64,000 nt of DNA from Terrabacter tumescens (GTDB lineage Bacteria > Actinomycetota > Actinomycetes > Actinomycetales > Dermatophilaceae). Within the stretch, counting starts at the first letter, position 1, and each line of letters opens with the position of its first letter. Below the pieces are notes generated by a model, which made no database searches, was not told the origin of the DNA, and saw only the letters and a program-made list of their open reading frames with translations. Below are positions 41,618 to 51,670 of this stretch, piece after piece. The position numbers and the translations under genes are program-made. The stretch covers positions 62,001-126,000 of the forward strand of contig NZ_BMNZ01000009.1 of NCBI RefSeq assembly GCF_014646815.1. The letters run 5' to 3'.

Positions 41618-42352
41618 TCAACTCTGCGGAAATTCGGCATCCCGGGGAACAGTGTGCCGGTGTCGCCGGTGCCGGTCCCTGTCCCGGAGGGGTACGAGCC
41701 ACGGGTGGCACAGTGTCGCGGCGACCAGGACGGACGCGGCGGCGAAGACGACGGACGCGAGGACATCCGTGAGGTAGTGCACCCCGAGGTAGAGGCGCGA
41801 GAGGGCGACGATCGCCACGACAGGAGCCCCGACGATCCAGACGACCCTCGTGGGCCGCCCGGTGAGCACGAGGACCGCGACAACGGCGAACAACGCCGCC
41901 GCCGCGAACGCCGTGTGCCCGCTGGGATAGCTGTCGGGTGCGGTCTCGCTCACCAGGGCGTGGACCGCGGCCGCCGGCGGCCGGGTCCGGTGGACCAGGA
42001 CCTTGCCCACCTCGACGGAGAGCCATCCGATGACGGTCAGGCAGCCGAACGCCACTGCCGCGAACCGGTTCCGGAACCAGAGCGTCGCGCAGGTCACGAG
42101 GAGCAGGAGCGGTGCCACGAGCGTGCCGAAGCCCACGTTGATGGCCAGGGCGACCCACGTCAGGACGGCATCGCGGTGCTGCGCGATGGACTCGTCGAGC
42201 CCGAGCTCACCGGTCCGCGCGGCCCCGACCTTCGTGACCGTGACGCCGAAGGCAAGCGCGGCCGCCAGCACGGCAATGCCGACGAGGACGCCTCCGATCC
42301 TGCGCGAAGAGCTGTCGGCCGGGCTGGCCCCCCGGATCGGCACCCGCGTCAT
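41618..42352 (-). CDS. PAP2-family membrane phosphatase
   Basis: A 244-residue protein with about six transmembrane segments and all three PAP2 motifs: KVLVHRTRP near residue 117, PSGH near 141 and SRLYLGVHYLTDV near 188, all on the outer face. Bacterial members dephosphorylate undecaprenyl pyrophosphate or phosphatidylglycerol phosphate; BcrC-type ones protect against bacitracin. The ATG overlaps the stop of a possible small upstream gene. Three 11-bp repeats of response-regulator type lie about 290 bp upstream, so it is probably induced by a two-component system. Confidence 0.9.
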   Translation of the reverse strand: MTRVPIRGASPADSSSRRIGGVLVGIAVLAAALAFGVTVTKVGAARTGELGLDESIAQHRDAVLTWVALAINVGFGTLVAPLLLLVTCATLWFRNRFAAVAFGCLTVIGWLSVEVGKVLVHRTRPPAAAVHALVSETAPDSYPSGHTAFAAAALFAVVAVLVLTGRPTRVVWIVGAPVVAIVALSRLYLGVHYLTDVLASVVFAAASVLVAATLCHPWLVPLRDRDRHRRHRHTVPRDAEFPQS

Positions 42353-42582
42353 GCGCGGGCCTCGACGACGCTGGCTCCGTGCACCGGTGTGGCCGGCGGG
42401 CTCCCGGGCATGTCGGCCTGCGGACGCCACCGGGACGAGTCCTCGCGAGACCGGGCTGAGCGGCCCGCACCGCCCGGAGGCAGACACCTGCGGCGACTCG
42501 AGTCACGGTGTCGTCCCCATGGCGGCTCGTCGAGAGGCCGACTGGCCGCCCGTCGGCGCTTGCGGCCAGCGATCATCAGCAT
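42349..42582 (-). CDS. Possible small basic protein coupled to the PAP2 gene
   Basis: A 77-residue Arg/Pro-rich reading frame. Its ATG is preceded by a strong ribosome-binding site (GAGAGGAAACAAGC) and its stop overlaps the PAP2 start as ATGA. Those two signals support it, whereas its composition is close to that of a random high-GC frame. It may be a leader peptide that couples translation to the PAP2 gene. No domain recognised. Confidence 0.4.
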   Translation of the reverse strand: MLMIAGRKRRRAASRPLDEPPWGRHRDSSRRRCLPPGGAGRSARSREDSSRWRPQADMPGSPPATPVHGASVVEARA

Positions 42583-42640
42583 GCTTGTTTCCTCTCGCTA
42601 GGCGTCCTGTGTCGTCATCATGGCGCGTGCACCTTGAAAG

Positions 42641-42673
42641 GACGCTCAGCCGACGCTCAGCCAACGCTCAGGC
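42641..42673. promoter_or_regulatory. Three 11-bp direct repeats, likely OmpR-type response regulator box
   Basis: GACGCTCAGCC, GACGCTCAGCC and AACGCTCAGGC follow one another without spacers. An 11-bp period places each copy on the same face of the helix, as in PhoB/OmpR-family tandem sites. The site lies upstream of the small gene/PAP2 unit and within 1.2 kb of an OmpR-family regulator gene. Confidence 0.65.
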
Positions 42674-43020
42674 AGGCAGCCCTAATACGCACCTCATCGC
42701 CTCCTTCCCCGATCCGCGGGGCGGACGCACGCGTCGCCAACCTCGTCGCTGCATGGCCGCTCGTGCTGCTGGCCCTGGCCTTCGCCTCCCCTCGTCGCGA
42801 CGGCCCTCGTCCGTGCGGCCCGCACGGACAACCCCGAGACCTCCTCCGGTTGGGGCGGAGTCACGCTGGCTCGCGAGGCAATGCGTGCTTGGGCGACCCG
42901 GCAGAGCGAATCGCGCGTCTCTTCTCCTGACCGGTTGCCGGAGCAGGGCTGAGAAGGGGGCGCGCCGCACCCGCCTAAGGCTGCGGCGAAGGACGGTTCA
43001 ACGCACACCTCGGCAACGGC
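42674..43020. other. Region between the repeat box and the response regulator gene
   Basis: About 350 bases downstream of the response-regulator stop. Frames in it are Arg-rich and not convincing. No terminator is recognised. It may contain the promoter that faces the PAP2 unit. Confidence 0.35.
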
Positions 43021-43788
<768 letters not shown>

Positions 43789-43856
43789 GGCCTTGATGCT
43801 AGGGGCCGGAGGTCTCGGACGGCTGTGTTGGGTCCCTCACCGCGACGGCCCGACGG

Positions 43857-46565
43857 TCAGGCATCACGCAGTTCCTCGACTGCGGGTCGGGTCGATGACC
43901 GGGCGCTGAACGCGGCGGCTGCTGCGAGGGCGGCCACCACGGTCACCACCGTCACGGTCAGGTACACCGTGGGGAGGGCGATGCTGGACGGTGGCGGGTC
44001 GAAGACCCCGGTCAGCACCTTGACGAGCATCTGTGTCAGGGCCCAGGAGATGAGGGTGCCGCCGAGAAGTCCGCCTACCGCGACGACAGCCGCTTCTGCC
44101 ATGACGAGGCCTTGCAGTTGCCGACGGCGGGCGCCCAGGACGGAGATGATTGCCATGGTCCTGCGTCGTTCGGTCAGGCCGATGGCCAGCACGAGCCCTC
44201 CGGACCCGGCGGCCAGGATGATGGCGAAGGCCAGCTCGAGGCGGGTCAGGCCGGCGAGGTTGACCGAGGTCAGGCTCGATCCGACAACGGTTCGGGTGTG
44301 GGTGATGTCCGTGACGGTGGCGCTGGTGCCGAGGGTGTGGCGCAGCGCGGCGGCAACGGCCGGCTGGTTTGTGCCGGAGGTGTCGACCAGGTAGGTCCCT
44401 ACCGCGTTGGACCCTGTCATCTTGGCCACGTAGTCGGCGTTGGCGACGAAGAAGCTGTCTTTGGGTGCCGTCGGGAACTCTTTGGCGATTCCGGCGTAGT
44501 GGAACGGGATGGTGGTCAGCTGGTGGGTGCTCTGGTTCTCCAGGCGCAGGTTGAGCCGGTCGCCCGGGTGGAGCTGGAAGTCCTTGACGGTCTCGTCGCT
44601 GACGAGGATCGAGTCGGGCTTGGCGGCGAGGGTCGCCATGAGCTGGCGGGCGGTGCCGCCTTGGAAGTACGCGTCCTGTAGCGCGGTCACCGAGGCGATG
44701 GTGTTCGGGTGCACTCCGTACAGGTCCTGCAGGTCGGCGCCCACGTAGGCGAAGCGGTGCTGCAGTGGTTCGACGTGGGTCACGCCCGGTGTTCGGGCGA
44801 TCGCGGCGGTCGCGGTCGCGGACAGCGGGGCTCCCGGGGCCGGGGTGACCGCGACGTCCGCGCCGTTGGTGAGTTGCGCGTCGGCTTCGGCCTGCTGTTG
44901 GTACGTGGCGTTGAAGGTCGCGGTCGAGGCCGCGAACGAGATCGCCAGGGCGAGCAGGACGACGGAACGGGTCAGCGGGCGCCGTTGCCGTGACATGGTG
45001 GCCGCTGCCGGTTTGGCCAGTCGACCGGTCAACGGGGTGATGAAGCGGGCCAAGGGGCCGCGGCCGTGGGTGAGGCTCATGGTGGCCAGGCGCCACAGGA
45101 ACATGGCGCCTCCCAGCCACAGCAGGGTCGGTCCGAGGAAGGCCCAGTAGGACACTGAGATGGAGGGGACGCCTTCGGGTGCCAGGACGAGCGTGTAGTT
45201 GTCGCTGCTGGAGACCCAGAAGACGACCAGGGCGAGGGCGAGGATGCCAAGGTCCACGCCGTAGCGCATCCACCAGGGGGGCCGGGCCCTGCCTACGGCG
45301 TGCCGGGCGTGGGAGACGGTGAGGTGGCGCAGGTCGCGCAGGGCGGGCGCCAACACCGTCGCTCCGGCGATGACGGCGCCGAACAGGACCGCGACGACGG
45401 CCCATGCCGGGGAGAGCCCGAACACCTCGAGCAGGCCTGAGGCGGTTGCATTGCTCGACCCGAAGGCCCACCGAGAGGCAATCGCGCCTGCGACCAGCCC
45501 GAGAACGGCTCCGCCGCCGGCGACGAGTGCCGCCTCGATGGCCGCAAGGCGTCCGATCGCCCGGGGAGGAAGTCCGCGGGTTCGCAGCAGTGCCTGTTCG
45601 TCGCGGCGTCGCTGTGCCCCGGCGCCGACGAGGGCCGCGGTGAGCATGGCGGCCAACAGGGCGCCGGGCAGTCCCAGGAAGAGGAAGAGCATCTGGGCGT
45701 AGGCGGCATCCGAGCGGGCAGCGTCCAAGGCCGCGCCGATGTTGTTGCCAACCACCCCGGTACCGGCCAGTTTCGCCTCGAGGTTGTGCGCGGCTCCCAG
45801 GACTGCGGCGTAGGCACCGGCCGGGTCGCTCGGCAGCGGCGCCGACCGGGCAACATGGATCTGGGTCGTCACCGCGACCACCGGGCTTCCCGGGGCCTGG
45901 GACCCATGGCCGAGTGGCGTCGCAGACTGGGCACCGACGACTCTGGCGAACGTAGCCGCGGGCAGCAGGATCACGTTGTCCGGCGGCGCGGACGGTTGGG
46001 CACCCACCGGAGCCCCCACCTTCTGGAACAGCGAGTCAGCCTGGGGCAGGTCCACGACACCAGCCACGGTGACCGTTTCCCATCGTTTCACGCCGAGGCC
46101 GATCTTCACTTGACTGCCAGGGCGGATATGCAGGTTCGACGCGGTCTGCTGCGCCACGAGCACACCGCTCGCGGAGCCGCTGAGCTGACGAATCTCCCCC
46201 GGGAACCTGGCACGGTAGCCGTCCGGCAGCCCGAGCACCACCGCGGCACCGGTCGTCTGCGTCGTCCCTCCAGCGGTGGCCTGCAGCCCGGTGCTCCGCG
46301 CGAACGTCACGGGCACCGCTGCGCGGACCCCGCTGGACGCGGCCACGGTGGCACGAACTGCCGCCGGGTCGGCCCCCGGCTGGACCTCGACCTGCCAGTC
46401 GACGGCCACCGATCGCAGGGCGCGCGCTGTCATGGTCTGCTGCGAGACCGTCAGGAACGTCCCGAGGGCGGCAATGAGGGAGACGGCGACGGCGATCCCG
46501 ACGCTGACCGCCAGCAGCCGCCCGCCGCGCCGGCGCAGCAGACCCATCAGCCAGGTGCCGGTCAT
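43857..46565 (-). CDS. FtsX/MacB-type ABC transporter permease with two FtsX domains
   Basis: A 902-residue permease. An N-terminal transmembrane helix (residues about 13-38) precedes a large extracellular MacB-like domain (to about 255). An FtsX domain of three helices (PGALLAAMLTAALVGAGAQR near 265) follows, then further helices, a second extracellular domain (about 530-750), and a second FtsX domain (ELAFAIILAAGSGGLVLAIG near 765). This 10-helix form is typical of exporters or mechanotransmission-type ABC systems. It is coupled by 4-bp overlap to the ATPase gene upstream. Substrates of such systems include lipoproteins, peptides and antibiotics. Confidence 0.9.
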   Translation of the reverse strand: MTGTWLMGLLRRRGGRLLAVSVGIAVAVSLIAALGTFLTVSQQTMTARALRSVAVDWQVEVQPGADPAAVRATVAASSGVRAAVPVTFARSTGLQATAGGTTQTTGAAVVLGLPDGYRARFPGEIRQLSGSASGVLVAQQTASNLHIRPGSQVKIGLGVKRWETVTVAGVVDLPQADSLFQKVGAPVGAQPSAPPDNVILLPAATFARVVGAQSATPLGHGSQAPGSPVVAVTTQIHVARSAPLPSDPAGAYAAVLGAAHNLEAKLAGTGVVGNNIGAALDAARSDAAYAQMLFLFLGLPGALLAAMLTAALVGAGAQRRRDEQALLRTRGLPPRAIGRLAAIEAALVAGGGAVLGLVAGAIASRWAFGSSNATASGLLEVFGLSPAWAVVAVLFGAVIAGATVLAPALRDLRHLTVSHARHAVGRARPPWWMRYGVDLGILALALVVFWVSSSDNYTLVLAPEGVPSISVSYWAFLGPTLLWLGGAMFLWRLATMSLTHGRGPLARFITPLTGRLAKPAAATMSRQRRPLTRSVVLLALAISFAASTATFNATYQQQAEADAQLTNGADVAVTPAPGAPLSATATAAIARTPGVTHVEPLQHRFAYVGADLQDLYGVHPNTIASVTALQDAYFQGGTARQLMATLAAKPDSILVSDETVKDFQLHPGDRLNLRLENQSTHQLTTIPFHYAGIAKEFPTAPKDSFFVANADYVAKMTGSNAVGTYLVDTSGTNQPAVAAALRHTLGTSATVTDITHTRTVVGSSLTSVNLAGLTRLELAFAIILAAGSGGLVLAIGLTERRRTMAIISVLGARRRQLQGLVMAEAAVVAVGGLLGGTLISWALTQMLVKVLTGVFDPPPSSIALPTVYLTVTVVTVVAALAAAAAFSARSSTRPAVEELRDA

Positions 46566-47314
46566 CGCTGGCCACCCGCCGTGGTCGTGTCGGCGTGCGT
46601 GGCGCGCGGCACGGATGTGCGCTTCAGCCCCGCCTCGTCCGTCTTCAATCGTCCCTCGTGCATGCGCCACCGCTCCTGCAGTCTGTCGGCCACCTCGATG
46701 TCGTGGGTGGAGATCACCAGGGCCGCATCGAGCTGCTCGGCCGTGGCGAGCAACACCTCAACCAGGTGTTGGCCGTTCGCCCGGTCGAGCTGTCCCGTGG
46801 GTTCGTCAGCCAGGATCAGCGACGGCCTGCTTGCCAGAACACGCGCGACGGCCACCCGTTGAGCCTGTCCCCCGGACAGCTCCTCGGGGAGCTGAGTGGC
46901 GAGCTCCGTCACCTGCACCAGCTCCAGCGCCTCGGTGACGCGTTCCTGAGCCTCCGCATCGGGCACGCCGTCCAGCACGAGAGGCAGCGCGACGTTCTCG
47001 ACCACCGTGAGGGCCGGCACGAGACTCGGGCTCTGGAAGACGACGCCGATCTGTCCGCGCCGCTCGGCCACGTCTGGGAGACCGGGCCAGGACACGCGTC
47101 CTGCCGTGGGCGTCTCCAGGCCGGCCATCATGTGCAACATCGTCGACTTGCCGGAGCCGGAGGGCCCCACGATCGCGATGCGCGACCCGAAGGGAACCTC
47201 GCAGCTGCTGCCGTGCACGGCCACCACGGCTCGTTCGCCGCGGCCGAAGGTGCGGGCGACATCCTCGCAGCTCACGGCCAGAGCGGGGCGCGGCGTTGGT
47301 GCAGGCGAGCTCAT
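46562..47314 (-). CDS. ABC transporter ATP-binding protein (LolD/MacB-type) 1
   Basis: A 250-residue ATPase. Walker A is GPSGSGKST near residue 50, the signature LSGGQAQRVAVAR near 145, Walker B SLILADEPTGQLD near 166 and the switch His in ISTHDIEVA near 202. All catalytic residues are present. It lies between a second ATPase gene and the permease gene and overlaps both by 4 bp. The C-terminal tail is Thr/Arg-rich. Confidence 0.93.
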   Translation of the reverse strand: MSSPAPTPRPALAVSCEDVARTFGRGERAVVAVHGSSCEVPFGSRIAIVGPSGSGKSTMLHMMAGLETPTAGRVSWPGLPDVAERRGQIGVVFQSPSLVPALTVVENVALPLVLDGVPDAEAQERVTEALELVQVTELATQLPEELSGGQAQRVAVARVLASRPSLILADEPTGQLDRANGQHLVEVLLATAEQLDAALVISTHDIEVADRLQERWRMHEGRLKTDEAGLKRTSVPRATHADTTTAGGQR

Positions 47315-48090
47315 GAGGTGACCATCCCGTCGTGAAGGTGGATGACGCGGTCGGCGATGGCGACGACGCGTGGGCTGTGGGTGACAACCAGCAGCGCCGC
47401 GCCCGCCCCCGCCCGGTCGCGCAGGAGCTCGAGCACGTGTTGCTCGGTGTCTCCGTCGAGCTCGCCGGTAGGTTCGTCGGCCAGGACGATGTCTGGGTCG
47501 TTCGCCAGCGCGACCGCCAGGCCCGCACGAGCGAGCTCGCCACCGGACAGCTCAGACGCGTACGCCTGAGCGCGCCGGGTCAGTCCGACCCGCTCGAGCA
47601 GCTCGGTCACCCCGGCGGGTGCGCTGGAGCCTTCGGTGGCACCCCGCAGCCGCGGACGTACCCGGCCGGCCGTGCGGGCGAGCTCGATGTTGGCGCGGAT
47701 GTTCAGATGTGGCAGGAGGTTTCGGCTCTGCATCAAGACGCCGATGCGCCGGGCGCGCAGTCGCGCACGTTCAGCCTCGGGGCGGTGGCTGAGTCGCTGC
47801 CCACCGACACGCACCGTCCCGCCGTCGGGCTCGTCGAGTCCGGCGAGACATGCCAGCAGCGTGGACTTGCCGCACCCGGATGGGCCGACCACCGCCACCG
47901 TTTGTCCGCGAGCGACGGTCAACGAGACTCCTCGAAGGGCCAGGGTTTCCTCGTCGCCGGTGCGGAAGAACCGATAGAGGCGATCAGCGGTGAGGGCGGC
48001 CGCTGGCTGCGAACCTGTGGGTTCCACGTTCCCGGTCACGCCGTTGGACGAGACAGACGGCGCTGCGCCCGCCCCGCTCAGGGAGATCAC
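47311..48090 (-). CDS. ABC transporter ATP-binding protein (LolD/MacB-type) 2
   Basis: A 259-residue ATPase from the GTG at 48090, chosen because it overlaps the lipoprotein stop (GTGA) as the other genes of the operon do. Walker A is GPSGCGKSTLL near residue 70, the signature ELSGGELARAGLA near 170, Walker B DIVLADEPTGELD near 190 and the switch His in VVTHSPRV near 226. The N-terminal 30 residues are low-complexity. It differs clearly from the first ATPase, so the transporter may use two different nucleotide-binding subunits. Confidence 0.92.
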   Translation of the reverse strand: MISLSGAGAAPSVSSNGVTGNVEPTGSQPAAALTADRLYRFFRTGDEETLALRGVSLTVARGQTVAVVGPSGCGKSTLLACLAGLDEPDGGTVRVGGQRLSHRPEAERARLRARRIGVLMQSRNLLPHLNIRANIELARTAGRVRPRLRGATEGSSAPAGVTELLERVGLTRRAQAYASELSGGELARAGLAVALANDPDIVLADEPTGELDGDTEQHVLELLRDRAGAGAALLVVTHSPRVVAIADRVIHLHDGMVTS

Positions 48091-48770
48091 GCAGTCCACC
48101 GCAGGGAGTCGGAGACCGTGCGCCACGGGTCGACGTTGTCCGCGTTCACGGGACCCGAGAGGGTGAGGTCCACTCGAGTGCCGGCGTGGAAGTACGAGTA
48201 CCGTTCGAACGCGTCCCGGACCACCTTGCCCGTCACCGGGTCAATGGCCGAGTCACCCTGGTAGGTCAGCAGCACGACAGGTTTACCGGCCCTGACGACT
48301 GTCCTCACGTTGGGCGATGCGAACTTCGGCACGCTGCCCTGCAGCCGCGGCACGTCCAGGGACCTGACCGATGAGGTCGTGGGCGCGGTGGTGGCCTTGG
48401 CGATGTGGACCTCGATGCGGTTCAGTTTGTCGCTGAAGACCGTGGAGGCGCCGGTCGTCGCCCGGGCCCATCCCTCGGGAACTTTGACACTGACGTTGGC
48501 ACCGCTGGGCGTGAAGGGGACGTACACCTGTGTGTCGGGGATATCTCCGGGGGGGTTGCTCTCGGTGGGCGCGGGGGCCCCTACCGAGGAGGCTGTGGCC
48601 GCTGAGCCGGACGATGACGCGGCGGCCTGTGGCCCCGGGCCGCTGGTCGAAGTCGCTGTGATCTGCGCGGGCGTGGGGGCAGGTGCGGGAGAGGTGGTCG
48701 TTCCGCAGCCGGAGAGCAGGATGGCTCCCGTCCCGATCGCCGCTGCAAGCCGGATCCTGGTGACAGTCAT
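48087..48770 (-). CDS. Lipoprotein of the ABC operon
   Basis: A 227-residue lipoprotein: signal peptide with lipobox LSGC (Cys near residue 22), then a long Ala/Ser/Thr/Pro linker to about residue 75 and a folded domain of about 150 residues. It includes PFTPSGANVSVKVPEGWARA, the pattern of PsbP/LpqN-like domains. It is the first gene of a five-gene unit ending with the response regulator. It may be the substrate-binding or sensing part of the transporter. Confidence 0.85.
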   Translation of the reverse strand: MTVTRIRLAAAIGTGAILLSGCGTTTSPAPAPTPAQITATSTSGPGPQAAASSSGSAATASSVGAPAPTESNPPGDIPDTQVYVPFTPSGANVSVKVPEGWARATTGASTVFSDKLNRIEVHIAKATTAPTTSSVRSLDVPRLQGSVPKFASPNVRTVVRAGKPVVLLTYQGDSAIDPVTGKVVRDAFERYSYFHAGTRVDLTLSGPVNADNVDPWRTVSDSLRWTA

Positions 48771-48930
48771 GTGATGCCTCTCCTGGTTGCGCCCGAATCG
48801 ATCTCGGACTCCACGCTAGAAATGCGGGGGTTAAACGGGATGCGACTCTGGGTTAGAGGAGGGCAAAACATCCCGGCGGGTCGCGTCAGGGACTGCCCGG
48901 CGCTCGAGACTGGACGCGTGGAGCGCGAGG

Positions 48931-50331
48931 ATGACAGGCATGCGTCGACGAATCCTCCACGTGGCCGTCGTGGCCGTGTCGGTCGCCCTGGTCCTCTTCG
49001 GTATCCCGCTGGCGCTGGCGGCAAGGGCCACCGTCCTCAGCGAGGAACGAGGCGAGTTGGAACGCACAGCCCTGCTCGCTTCGCGGCAAGTCGGACCGGA
49101 CTTCCTGGCTGGCGACCCGGTTGAGCTGCCACGCGTGGAAGACGACAAGAAGGTCGCCGTCTACGACTCCTCGCTCACCCACCGCTCCCCTGCCACGAGT
49201 GGGCCCCCGACTGCCGATTCCGTCACCCGAGCAGCGGCCCGCGGGGTCGAGGCCGACGGAGTGGTCGGCGCCGACCTCGTGGTCGCCGTACCGGTCACCG
49301 TCGCCGAGAAAGTCATCGCGGTGGTCCGAGTGGCAGCGCCGACGAGCCAAACATTGACTGCCACCTTGTTGGCCTGGGCAGCGTTGGTGCTGTGCGCCGG
49401 GCTCGCCCTGGCCGTCGCGGTCCTCGTGGCGCGACGCCAGGCACGGTTCCTCAGCACCCCGCTGGAGGCCCTGGCGGTGACCGCCGAGCGCGTCGCCAGC
49501 GGGGACCTGCAGACACGGACCGAACCTCTCGGGACGCCCGAGCTGGTCAGGCTGGCCCAGACGCAGAACGACATGCTCGACCGGCTCTGCGAGCTCATCA
49601 CACGTGAACGCCGGCTCACCGCTGAGATCTCCCACCAGCTGCGAACCCCGCTCACTGGCTTGGCCCTCGGACTGCAGAACGCGCTGAGCCGCGATGGCAG
49701 TAGCGCGGCAGCGGACCCTCACGCTTCCTTGGCCGATGCCCTCGGCCAGGTGCGAGATCTCGAACTAACCATCGACCACGTCATCCAGCTGGCCCGCCCC
49801 CAGGGGCGCGCGCTGGGCGCGGACCCCGTCCGCAGCGTCGCAGAGGTGTGCGCGCAGATCCAGCGGCGGTGGCACGGCCCACTGTCCGAGGCGGGGCGTG
49901 CCCTGTTCGTCACCGCCCAGACCGATCTTGCGCTGCCCCTTCCGCAGTTCGTCGTCACAGAGGTTCTGAAGATCCTCATGGACAACGCAACCCGGCATGG
50001 CGCCGGGCGTGTCACCGTCGTCTTCCGGGACCTCGGCTCGTTCGTCGCGATCGATGTCGCCGACGAGGGTTCGGTCCAGGCCTCTGGCGAGGAACTCTTC
50101 CGCCGAGGCCAGTCCGGCAGCGACGGACTAGGGATCGGGCTGGCTCTCGGGCGCTCGATCGCCGAGGCCTACGGCGGCCGGCTGGCCTTGGCCCGGCAGC
50201 AGCCGACCCGTTTCACCCTCATGGTCCCGCTCTCACCGACGCCCTCGGAACCGGATCCGACCCCAGTCAGCGACGATCCGGGACAGTCGGAATCCGCAGC
50301 AGACAGCCGGGAGCCCGAGAGCCGAAGCTGA
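48931..50331 (+). CDS. Sensor histidine kinase
   Basis: A 466-residue kinase with two transmembrane helices (about residues 8-32 and 150-172) around a sensor domain of 115 residues, followed by a HAMP domain. The HisKA box is AEISHQLRTPLTG with the phospho-acceptor His near 234. The ATPase domain holds the N box DNATRHGAG near 351 and G box DGLGIGLALGRS near 393. It is divergent from the lipoprotein/ABC operon that ends with an OmpR-type regulator, so the pair probably forms one two-component system. The extracellular sensor domain has no recognised ligand motif. Confidence 0.92.
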   Translation: MTGMRRRILHVAVVAVSVALVLFGIPLALAARATVLSEERGELERTALLASRQVGPDFLAGDPVELPRVEDDKKVAVYDSSLTHRSPATSGPPTADSVTRAAARGVEADGVVGADLVVAVPVTVAEKVIAVVRVAAPTSQTLTATLLAWAALVLCAGLALAVAVLVARRQARFLSTPLEALAVTAERVASGDLQTRTEPLGTPELVRLAQTQNDMLDRLCELITRERRLTAEISHQLRTPLTGLALGLQNALSRDGSSAAADPHASLADALGQVRDLELTIDHVIQLARPQGRALGADPVRSVAEVCAQIQRRWHGPLSEAGRALFVTAQTDLALPLPQFVVTEVLKILMDNATRHGAGRVTVVFRDLGSFVAIDVADEGSVQASGEELFRRGQSGSDGLGIGLALGRSIAEAYGGRLALARQQPTRFTLMVPLSPTPSEPDPTPVSDDPGQSESAADSREPESRS

Positions 50332-50409
50332 CTCTTCCGGGGCGCCAACTGCTACTCACTGCAATTGCGCTGTGGCGGTGGGTGGCAGGCTCGTGCCGAT
50401 CACGTCGGC

Positions 50410-51069
50410 TCAGATGGCGTCGTCCAGGGTGCGACGGTGTCGCCACCACTGGACGGCGACGGGCACCAGGGACAGCACGACGATGACGACGATGGCCACG
50501 TCCAAGTTCTTGCCGACGGCCGGGAAGGCCGACCCCAGGGTGTAGCCGAGCAGAGTGATGACCGGCACCCACAGCACCGCACCGACGGCGCTCCAGAGGA
50601 AGAAGTGCCGCCGTGGCATCCGGCTCGCCCCGGCCACGAGCGTGATGAAGGTCCGCACCAGAGGCACGAACCGGCCGATCACCAGCGCCTTGCTGCCGTG
50701 CCGGTCGAAGAACGCGCGGGACTCATCGAGGTACCGGCGTTTGACGAACCGCCCGTCCCGCTCGTACAGCGGGACGCCGATCACGCGACCCAAGCCGTAC
50801 CCGACGACGTTGCCGAGGAACGCAGCCACCACGAGGGCCGGAAGGGCCACGACCAACGACGGCAGGTGCGGTTTGCCTGCGGCGACGAACAGGCCGATCG
50901 CGAAGAGCAGGGAGTCTCCCGGCAGGAACGGGAACAGCAGTCCGCACTCGATGAAGACGAACACTAGGGCAATGACGAAGAACGCCGCGCCGTAGGTCGC
51001 GAAGAGGTAGTTGGGGTCCAGCCAGCCCGGGCCGAGGGCCGGTGCCAGCATCGGGGCAAGTGCGCTCAT
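50410..51069 (-). CDS. DedA-family membrane protein
   Basis: A 219-residue protein with the DedA/SNARE-assoc features: FLPGDSLLFAIGLFVAAG near residue 45, GNVVGYGLGRVIG near 85 and GRFVPLVRTFITLVAGASRM near 135 with its conserved Arg residues. About five membrane segments, two of them re-entrant. DedA proteins act as flippases for undecaprenyl phosphate or phospholipids. The ATG at 51069 is chosen because the residues upstream are not membrane-protein-like. It is convergent with the histidine kinase. Confidence 0.93.
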   Translation of the reverse strand: MSALAPMLAPALGPGWLDPNYLFATYGAAFFVIALVFVFIECGLLFPFLPGDSLLFAIGLFVAAGKPHLPSLVVALPALVVAAFLGNVVGYGLGRVIGVPLYERDGRFVKRRYLDESRAFFDRHGSKALVIGRFVPLVRTFITLVAGASRMPRRHFFLWSAVGAVLWVPVITLLGYTLGSAFPAVGKNLDVAIVVIVVLSLVPVAVQWWRHRRTLDDAI

Positions 51070-51345
51070 CACGGGGCCAACCGTAACCCGCGTGACTTGT
51101 TGCCCGGCTCGTCGACAACCATCCTCTTGGTCCTGGCCTCCCCGCGCATGTGACCCGGCGCCGACGCCGCCCCGAGCAATCGTGGGATGCCGGGCCAGAC
51201 CGCGCCCGCCCAGAGACACGGAGACTCACTCACGTCCGGACCGGCAAGGCACCCATCTGGCGCTCGTCGGTCATCGCCGGGACGTCAGGGGACGGGAGCA
51301 GAGACACTGGTCGCTCGGCGAACTCACGCAACCCTGGGGGCCAGC

Positions 51346-51606
51346 ATGGAGGCACCGACGCCGCGACTGCCATCTGAACAACCGTCCAAGCCGTTCGCGA
51401 CGTTCGAACCGGTAGCGAACCGTGTCCCGGGCCGGTACGTCCACGAGCCGATCGGGGACTACTCGGACCTGCCCAAGGAGCTCGCCAACCTGGCCCATGA
51501 CGCGGCGGGACTCGACCGCGTCGACCGCCTCATCACTCCGGCCGAAGTGCCACCGACCACAGCCGCGGCCGTTGTCCATGCCCTAGCGATGTATCTCTGC
51601 GATTGA
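51346..51606 (+). CDS. Small hypothetical protein
   Basis: An 86-residue soluble protein. The composition is protein-like in RYVHEPIGDYSDLPKELANL and GLDRVDRLITPAEVPPTTAA. The frame is open well upstream of 51346, but that part is Arg/Ser-rich and not convincing. It ends 65 bp before the IS110-derived repeat. No function can be proposed. Confidence 0.5.
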   Translation: MEAPTPRLPSEQPSKPFATFEPVANRVPGRYVHEPIGDYSDLPKELANLAHDAAGLDRVDRLITPAEVPPTTAAAVVHALAMYLCD

Positions 51607-51670
51607 TTGGTCGTGAACACTGGCCTGACCTGGCAGTTGACACCTGAGGCACCGCCGTACCGCTGCTCGC

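Noticed and set aside
42641-42673. CRISPR-like short repeats
   Set aside because: Three contiguous 11-mers without spacers, far too short for a CRISPR array; no cas gene is present anywhere in the window.
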